A stretch of DNA of 47,425 nt from an uncultured Oscillospiraceae bacterium (lineage in GTDB: Bacteria > Bacillota > Clostridia > Oscillospirales > Oscillospiraceae): the NCBI GenBank assembly GCA_947625355.1, contig CANQOA010000014.1, positions 1-47,425 of the forward strand, in the 5' to 3' direction. Within the stretch, counting starts at the first letter, position 1, and each line of letters starts with the position of its first letter. The translations under genes were made by a program, and so were the position numbers. The notes beneath the pieces were generated by a model. The model had not been told where the DNA came from, ran no database searches, and saw only the letters and a list, made by a program, of their open reading frames with translations. Shown here piece after piece: positions 42,711 to 47,425 of the stretch.

Positions 42711-43718
42711 ATGGTGACTTTGCGGATGCTCTCGGAGCGCTGCGGCGTCTCCGTCGCCGCTGTGTCCAAGGCGCTCAACGGACGGCAGGGCATCAGCCCG
42801 GAAAAGGCGGAGCTCGTGCGCCGGACGGCCCGGGAGCTGGGGTACTACCCGAACGCCGCGGCCAAGACGCTGAAAACACACCGGAGCATGAATATCGGCA
42901 TCCTTTACCAGAATGTGATGGCGAACGAGTACTTCTCCGCGATCCTGGAGGGCATCCGGGACACGGCGGTGGAGTACGGGTACGACATCACGTTCCTCAG
43001 CAACGGCCTCGGCGAGCAGGGGTACTATGAGCACGCTATGCGCCGGCAGTGCGACGGGGTGATCATCGTCCAGCCCGGCTACAGTGAGGCGGAGATGGCC
43101 GAGGCGCTGAAGCTGGCGGAGAGCGATCTGCCGGTGGTGGCCATCGACCAGATCTACCGCAACCGGTCCTCCGTCACGGGGGACAACTTGGGCGGGCTGG
43201 AGGAGGTCGTGAGCTATCTTTACGGCCTGGGCCACCGGCGGCTGGCCTTCATCCACGGCGAGATGGGGGATGTGACCCGGCAGCGGCTGGCGGGCTTTTA
43301 CCGGGCCTGCCGCGCCAGGGACATCCAGGTGCCCGACGAGTATGTGATCGAGGGGAAGTACCAAAATCCGGACGTGGCCGCCATGGCCACCCGGCAGCTG
43401 CTCCAGTGCAGGGAGCTGCCGAGCTGTATCCTATACTCCGACGATACCGCCTGTCTGGGCGGCATCGGCGAGCTGTCCCGCCAAGGGCTGCGGGTGCCGG
43501 AGGACATCAGCTGCTTCGGCTATGACGGCAGCCATATCGCCTTCCTAGTGCGGCCGACGCTGGCCACCCATGACCAAAACTGCCATGGGATCGGAGAGCA
43601 GGCCGTCCGGGAGCTCATCAGCGCCATAGAGGACGCCAAGTGCTTCGTGCCGCGCAATATCACCGTCACGGGGAGCGTCCATCCCGGCGGGAGCGTGAAG
43701 GATCTGACAAAGAGCTGA
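42711..43718 (+). CDS. LacI-family transcriptional repressor
   Basis: A 335-residue LacI/GalR regulator. HTH at residues 1-45: TLRMLSERCGVSVAAVSKAL, then the hinge region ELGYYPNAAAKTLKT. The periplasmic-binding-like sensor follows (MNIGILYQNVMANEYFSAIL; DGVIIVQPGY; LPVVAIDQIYRNRSSVTGDN; SCFGYDGSHIAFLVRPTLAT). It should bind the palindrome at 42664 and release it upon sugar binding. I chose ATG 42711 (GGAGG at 8 nt) over a GTG five codons upstream. It is co-transcribed with the GH94-like gene 34 nt downstream and divergent from GH95. Confidence 0.93.
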   Translation: MVTLRMLSERCGVSVAAVSKALNGRQGISPEKAELVRRTARELGYYPNAAAKTLKTHRSMNIGILYQNVMANEYFSAILEGIRDTAVEYGYDITFLSNGLGEQGYYEHAMRRQCDGVIIVQPGYSEAEMAEALKLAESDLPVVAIDQIYRNRSSVTGDNLGGLEEVVSYLYGLGHRRLAFIHGEMGDVTRQRLAGFYRACRARDIQVPDEYVIEGKYQNPDVAAMATRQLLQCRELPSCILYSDDTACLGGIGELSRQGLRVPEDISCFGYDGSHIAFLVRPTLATHDQNCHGIGEQAVRELISAIEDAKCFVPRNITVTGSVHPGGSVKDLTKS

Positions 43719-43752
43719 CTTTATTTCATTATTTCATTTCGGAGGGACCGCG

Positions 43753-46656
43753 ATGTTTTTTCAGGCAGAACAGGCCAGGACACAGACGCTGACGGCCGGC
43801 GAGCTCATCGCCAGGCGTTTTGCCGCGCGGATCGGGGGAAAATCGCTGGACGCGGAGTTTCTGCGCGCTGACCGCTCCGCGGCGCTGGGCTTTCTGGGGC
43901 TGCCCTTTGAGGCGCCCATCTGCGCGTATCTGATGAATGCGCCGGCCACCGCCGCATATATCGCCGGTTTCTCCGGCGACCAGGCCTTCTGTGTGGAGGA
44001 CGGACAGGTGCTGCATCTGACCGGCTCCGGGGAAGCGCCGGCGCCGGCGGACGTGGCGGACGAGGTGCTGGATATCTATCACCGGGTGCTGGCCAGCCCC
44101 GGCGAGATTAACGAAAAAGGAGAGCTGCTGCTGGACCTGAAGGCCTATCCCGTGGGCCTGCACTACCCGGTGAATCTGCTGCTGGGGGACCGGGCGGGCT
44201 ATCCGTATCCGCTGTGCACCACCCCCAAGAGCGCTCTGGACGGCCTTGGCCGCGGTTCCTTCCGGGCCTCCGGCGGCACCCAGGTGCTGGCCACCCGGTA
44301 CACGCTCCGGCCGGAGGAAAATGGGGAGCCGGTCAACCGGCAGTTCTATCTTGTGGAAAACGGCCGCCAGATCTTCTGCTCCTTTGACGTCAACGAGAAC
44401 GTGGCGTCCGCCCAGTGCCTGCACAGCCAGAACCGCAGCGTCATCACCTATGAGACGGACTGCGCTCTGACAGTGCGCCGGACGATCTTCCTGCTGCCGC
44501 AGGAACAGGACATGCCCACGGCGCTGGAGGCCCAGCGGGTGGAGATCGTCAACCGCTCGGACCGGGACCGGACGCTGAAGATCGTCATGACCGGCATGTT
44601 CGGCATCGCCGACCCCAACACGGTGGCCAACGATATCGTCTACGCCAACATCGTGGCCGAGAGCGAGATCTATTACCGGGACGGCCGGCCCGCCGCCATG
44701 GCGCTGCACCACAAGCCAAAGGGATGCCAGGGCGAGAAGCGGTTCGCGGCGCTGCTGTGCGGGGGCGAGGGCTTCGACGAGTTCTGCACCAGCCTGCCGG
44801 ATTTCATCGGGCGGGGCACGCTGGAGCATCCGGAGCTGGTGACCCATCTCCCCAGCCGGTACAGCCGGAAGATGGCACCGTTTTTCGCCATGGGCAAGAC
44901 CTTCACGGTCAAGGCCGGCGGGACGGCGGTCGTCGACGAGTTCGTGGGCATGCTGGAGACGGACGGCGACGCGGCTCAGCAGCTGGACGGCCAGCTCGCC
45001 CGCCTGCTGGACAAGTACGCCGATCCCGCGGCTCTGGGGCGGACGCTGGCGGGCGTGGAGGCGTTCTGGGACCGCTACGGCGCCTATCTGGAGCCGGAGA
45101 CGGGGGACAAGCGTCTGGACGTGTATGTGCGGCGCAACCTGCCCTTCCAGGTGCTCTATCAGACCTATGTGTCCCGGGCGTTCGCCTGGACGCAGAAGTC
45201 GTACCGGGAGACGGGCTTCCGGGAGATCCAGGACATCTATGCCTCCATGTACTATCTCTGCGCCAGCGGAAAGAGCGCGCTGGTCCGGGAGCTCATCGCC
45301 ACCTGGGTCCGGAACGTGTTCGCCATGGGCTACGCCTACCACAACTTCACCTTCCGGGGCAAGGAGCCGGGGGACTGCTCGGACGACCAGCTGTGGCTCG
45401 TCCAGGCGGTGTACCGGTATGTGACCCTGACGGGGGACCGCGGGTTTCTGGAGGAGAGATTCCCCGTGGCGGGCACGGATGCGGACCGGCCGCTGTGGGA
45501 CACCATCATGGCCATATTGGAATACTCCGGATTCATCTCTGTGGGTGCGCACGGCCTGCCGCTGCTGGATAAGGCGGACTGGAACGACACCCTGCGGCTG
45601 GACCGCGAGGTACTGGACGGCCCGGAAAAAGAGCGGCGCTATCGCCGCCAGCTGGAGGAAAAGGGCCAGCGCTGGGGCGCCTGGTGGGAGAACACCCTGT
45701 CCGAGAGCGTGATGAACGCCTGCCTTTTGAAGATCGCCGCCGACGAGGCGGCGGAGATGGCCGCGCTCATCGGCCGGGAGGCCGACAGCGAAAAGGCCGC
45801 GGCCATGGCCGCGCGCCTGGGGGAGAGCATGCAGGCGAACGCCTGGAAGAACGGCTGGTTCGCCCGCTGCCTCATCAACGACGGCCGGCCCTATACCTAT
45901 CTCGGCGCGCCGGGGGACGGGCTCAGCCTGGACCCGGCCATCGACGGCAGCTACTACCTCAACTCCTATAGCTGGGCCATCCTGGCCAAGGTGGCCACGG
46001 AGGAACAGATCGGGTCCATGCTGGACGCGGTGGAGACCTATCTCAAGACCGACGCGGGGCTGCGGCTGTGCACCCTGGTCAATTACGACCTGCTGGGCGT
46101 GGACACCGGCACGGCGCTGTATTTCCCCGGAGACCGGGAGAACGGCGGCGTGTTCAAGCACGCGGCCATGATGGCCACGGTGGCGTCCCTGCAGGCGGCC
46201 AAGACGGTGAAGAGCGAAGCGCTGGCCCGGCGGCTGGCGGAGCTGGCGTTCTTTATGATCGGGCGCACGGTGCCCTACAGGACGCTGGACGATCCGTTCG
46301 TTTTGAAGGGCAACCCCCGTTTCTGCACCCAGTACAACAACAGCGAGACAGGGGAGAACATCGGTCCCATGCTCTCCGGCACGGCGTCCTGGCTGAGCCT
46401 GGCCGTGTATGAATTTTTGGGCGTGGATGTGCGCGCGGATGCGCTGCGCTTCGCGCCGGTGCTGCCGGCGGGCCGGGAGGAGATGGCCTATACGCTGCGC
46501 CTGGCGGACGGCACGGTCCGGGTGGAGATCACCGGCGGGCCGGACCGGTTCCGGGCAGGGGAGACGAGCGAGTATACCCTGGACGGCGCGCCCGCAGGGC
46601 CGGTGATCCCCAGACCCACGGACGGCGGGGAGCACCGCGTGAAGATCGTGCTGTGA
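43753..46656 (+). CDS. GH94-like (GT36-domain) glycoside phosphorylase, specificity unknown
   Basis: A 967-residue cytoplasmic enzyme. The N-terminal half is a beta-sandwich (SQNRSVITYETDCALTVRRT; DRDRTLKIVMTGMFGIADPN). The C-terminal half is an (alpha/alpha)6 barrel with KADWNDTLRLD (DWND at 609-612, holding the GH94 proton-donor Asp), GDRENGGVFKHAAMM and IGPMLSGTASWL, matching the GH94 phosphate-site segments. It is longer than cellobiose or chitobiose phosphorylases (about 800-830), and the N-terminal 200 residues are unlike them, so the substrate is open. It probably phosphorolyses a beta-glycoside brought in by the permease downstream. GGAGGG precedes the ATG. Confidence 0.82.
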   Translation: MFFQAEQARTQTLTAGELIARRFAARIGGKSLDAEFLRADRSAALGFLGLPFEAPICAYLMNAPATAAYIAGFSGDQAFCVEDGQVLHLTGSGEAPAPADVADEVLDIYHRVLASPGEINEKGELLLDLKAYPVGLHYPVNLLLGDRAGYPYPLCTTPKSALDGLGRGSFRASGGTQVLATRYTLRPEENGEPVNRQFYLVENGRQIFCSFDVNENVASAQCLHSQNRSVITYETDCALTVRRTIFLLPQEQDMPTALEAQRVEIVNRSDRDRTLKIVMTGMFGIADPNTVANDIVYANIVAESEIYYRDGRPAAMALHHKPKGCQGEKRFAALLCGGEGFDEFCTSLPDFIGRGTLEHPELVTHLPSRYSRKMAPFFAMGKTFTVKAGGTAVVDEFVGMLETDGDAAQQLDGQLARLLDKYADPAALGRTLAGVEAFWDRYGAYLEPETGDKRLDVYVRRNLPFQVLYQTYVSRAFAWTQKSYRETGFREIQDIYASMYYLCASGKSALVRELIATWVRNVFAMGYAYHNFTFRGKEPGDCSDDQLWLVQAVYRYVTLTGDRGFLEERFPVAGTDADRPLWDTIMAILEYSGFISVGAHGLPLLDKADWNDTLRLDREVLDGPEKERRYRRQLEEKGQRWGAWWENTLSESVMNACLLKIAADEAAEMAALIGREADSEKAAAMAARLGESMQANAWKNGWFARCLINDGRPYTYLGAPGDGLSLDPAIDGSYYLNSYSWAILAKVATEEQIGSMLDAVETYLKTDAGLRLCTLVNYDLLGVDTGTALYFPGDRENGGVFKHAAMMATVASLQAAKTVKSEALARRLAELAFFMIGRTVPYRTLDDPFVLKGNPRFCTQYNNSETGENIGPMLSGTASWLSLAVYEFLGVDVRADALRFAPVLPAGREEMAYTLRLADGTVRVEITGGPDRFRAGETSEYTLDGAPAGPVIPRPTDGGEHRVKIVL

Positions 46657-46691
46657 CCCGGCCGGGCGGGACCCAGGCGAGACAGATGTGC

Positions 46692-46777
46692 ACAATGCCC
46701 CGGGGCATTGTCTGTACGGCAACAGCCGTACAGAATGAGCTCTCGGGACTGTGACGGGCCGGACGGCGGCCGGCCCG
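46692..46777 (+). promoter_or_regulatory. Cluster of three hairpins before the permease gene
   Basis: Hairpin 1 is a perfect 20-bp palindrome (ACAATGCCCC with GGGGCATTGT, 46692-46711). Hairpin 2 is TGTACGGC/GCCGTACA with loop AACA (46713-46732). Hairpin 3 is CGGGCCG/CGGCCCG (46755-46761 with 46771-46777). None has a U-tract. They may limit read-through, stabilise mRNA, or (hairpin 1) bind a dimeric protein. Confidence 0.55.
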
Positions 46778-46819
46778 ACGTTCCCATCGCACCGCCAATC
46801 TTGTTTTGGAGGGATGCTC

Positions 46820-47425
46820 ATGCCACTAGAGAAGAAAAAGACCAGAGCGGACGCGCTGTACATACTGCACCGGGTCGCGATCCTGCTGGCCTGCGCCGCT
46901 GTGTTTTACCCGGGCTTCAACCCGGGCCGCATCACGACGCAGATCAGCCGGTACACCTCGCTGCTGACGTCCTGCGTGTCCTACCATGCGCTGGTGGGCA
47001 ACCTGGGCCGGGTGCTGTCCAAGGGCATCGTGCAGGCCAGCACGTTCTATCTGCTCATGGGCGCCAGCATCATGATGGTGGTAGGCATCATCCTGGCGGC
47101 GGTAGGCGGCTGTATGTCCGTGGGCAACAACCTGATGCGCCGCAAGGGCCTGCGCTATCCGCTGGCCGGCTCCGCGCTGATGGCGGGGGGCCTGGTGGGC
47201 ATCTACGTTGCCTACACCCAGATCGTGGCGGCCGACTCCAGCCGCGTCCCGCCCAACATCTCCCCGGGCTTTTATCTCTTCATCGCGCTGACCGCGGTCA
47301 TCCTGCTGACTACCCTGGCGCTGATGGGGCGCAAGCAGAGCGAGCCGCTGGAGGAGAAGCTGGGGATGCAGGAGGAGTACCACCTGTTTTTGCTGTTCCT
47401 GCCGTTTTTGGCGCTGGCGTTCGTG
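46820..47425 (+). CDS. Sugar ABC transporter permease with long N-terminal membrane extension, cut by window edge
   Basis: The frame stays open to the last base; 202 residues are visible. Four hydrophobic segments (ILHRVAILLACAAVFYPGF; ASTFYLLMGASIMMVVGIIL; AGSALMAGGLVGIYVAY; FYLFIALTAVILLTTLALM) are followed by EEYHLFLLFLPFLALAFV. The last part resembles the start of an LplB/YtcP-type sugar permease. The first 190 residues are therefore an added membrane domain in front of an ordinary permease. I chose ATG 46820 (GGAGGG at 6 nt); ATG 46814 is too close to the ribosome site. It probably imports the substrate of the GH94-like enzyme. The permease assignment rests on the short visible C-terminal part. 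Confidence 0.65.
   Translation, partial: MPLEKKKTRADALYILHRVAILLACAAVFYPGFNPGRITTQISRYTSLLTSCVSYHALVGNLGRVLSKGIVQASTFYLLMGASIMMVVGIILAAVGGCMSVGNNLMRRKGLRYPLAGSALMAGGLVGIYVAYTQIVAADSSRVPPNISPGFYLFIALTAVILLTTLALMGRKQSEPLEEKLGMQEEYHLFLLFLPFLALAFV

Noticed and set aside
43729..46863. A 1044-codon minus-strand frame opposite the GH94-like gene
   Set aside because: Antisense shadow without recognisable domains or ribosome site.
1..47425. CRISPR arrays, prophage modules, restriction or toxin-antitoxin systems
   Set aside because: No regularly spaced repeats and no recognisable genes of these kinds; the only mobile-type features are the recombinase and the two terminator-flanked elements.

Overview
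The window is about 47 kb of GC-rich bacterial chromosome, apart from one AT-rich patch. Gene content points to a gut-associated Firmicute of the Oscillospiraceae/Flavonifractor type: a one-piece PurL, MsmEFG-type sugar transporters, an LtaS-like enzyme, a gram-positive sorting signal, and glycoside phosphorylases. This placement is inference from gene content and base composition; there is no rRNA in the window.

Layout. 1-5546: end of a de novo purine operon (purH end, purD, purL), closed by a strong terminator. 5590-8714: a SpoU/TrmH RNA methyltransferase and a UvrD/PcrA-type helicase. 8712-10282 (minus): a large serine recombinase translationally coupled to a 40-residue ORF. 10373-17141: a two-gene surface operon. 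It encodes a 1818-residue secreted M60 (mucin-type) metallopeptidase with a dockerin-like module, and a wall-anchored protein with a cohesin-like module and two FIVAR repeats. 17241-17489: remnant of a polysaccharide deacetylase. 17495-17716: a small structured repeat element. 17721-23653: an ABC-F ATPase, two tRNA-Ser genes, an LtaS-like phosphotransferase and a GH13 amylase. 23726-25313 (minus): AraC regulator and S51 peptidase. 25620-30852: sugar ABC transporter plus a GH112 galactosyl-hexosamine (or rhamnose) phosphorylase. 30916-32478: HAD phosphatase and dapF. 32500-37816: xylB-type kinase, DUF4867 protein, FucI/AraA-like isomerase and a GH43 glycosidase. 37841-40149: AT-rich, foreign-looking DNA with a C39-like protein, an XRE/GyrI-like regulator and an aminoglycoside-nucleotidyltransferase-like gene. 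40221-47425: a LacI-controlled divergent locus with GH95 on one side and LacI, a GH94-like phosphorylase and a cut-off sugar permease on the other.

How the genes fit together. Much of the accessory content suits host-glycan foraging. The M60 peptidase would attack mucin-type glycoproteins, GH95 would remove alpha-fucose, GH112 would phosphorolyse Gal-beta-1,3-HexNAc (or Gal-rhamnose), and ABC transporters without their own ATPase would import the products. The xylB/FucI-like/GH43 block handles a pentose or deoxyhexose. These substrate assignments are inferred from families.

Most unusual observation. Two separate insertions (17495-17716 and 37841-39357) each sit inside an intrinsic-terminator stem-loop, with the whole stem-loop present as a near-perfect direct repeat at both ends. 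Both start with nearly the same inner end sequence (TCAGKCTGTCAAAGAA). In silico excision between the duplicated hairpins rebuilds a canonical terminator in both cases. This looks like a family of non-autonomous elements that target and duplicate terminators, one of which carries AT-rich cargo genes.
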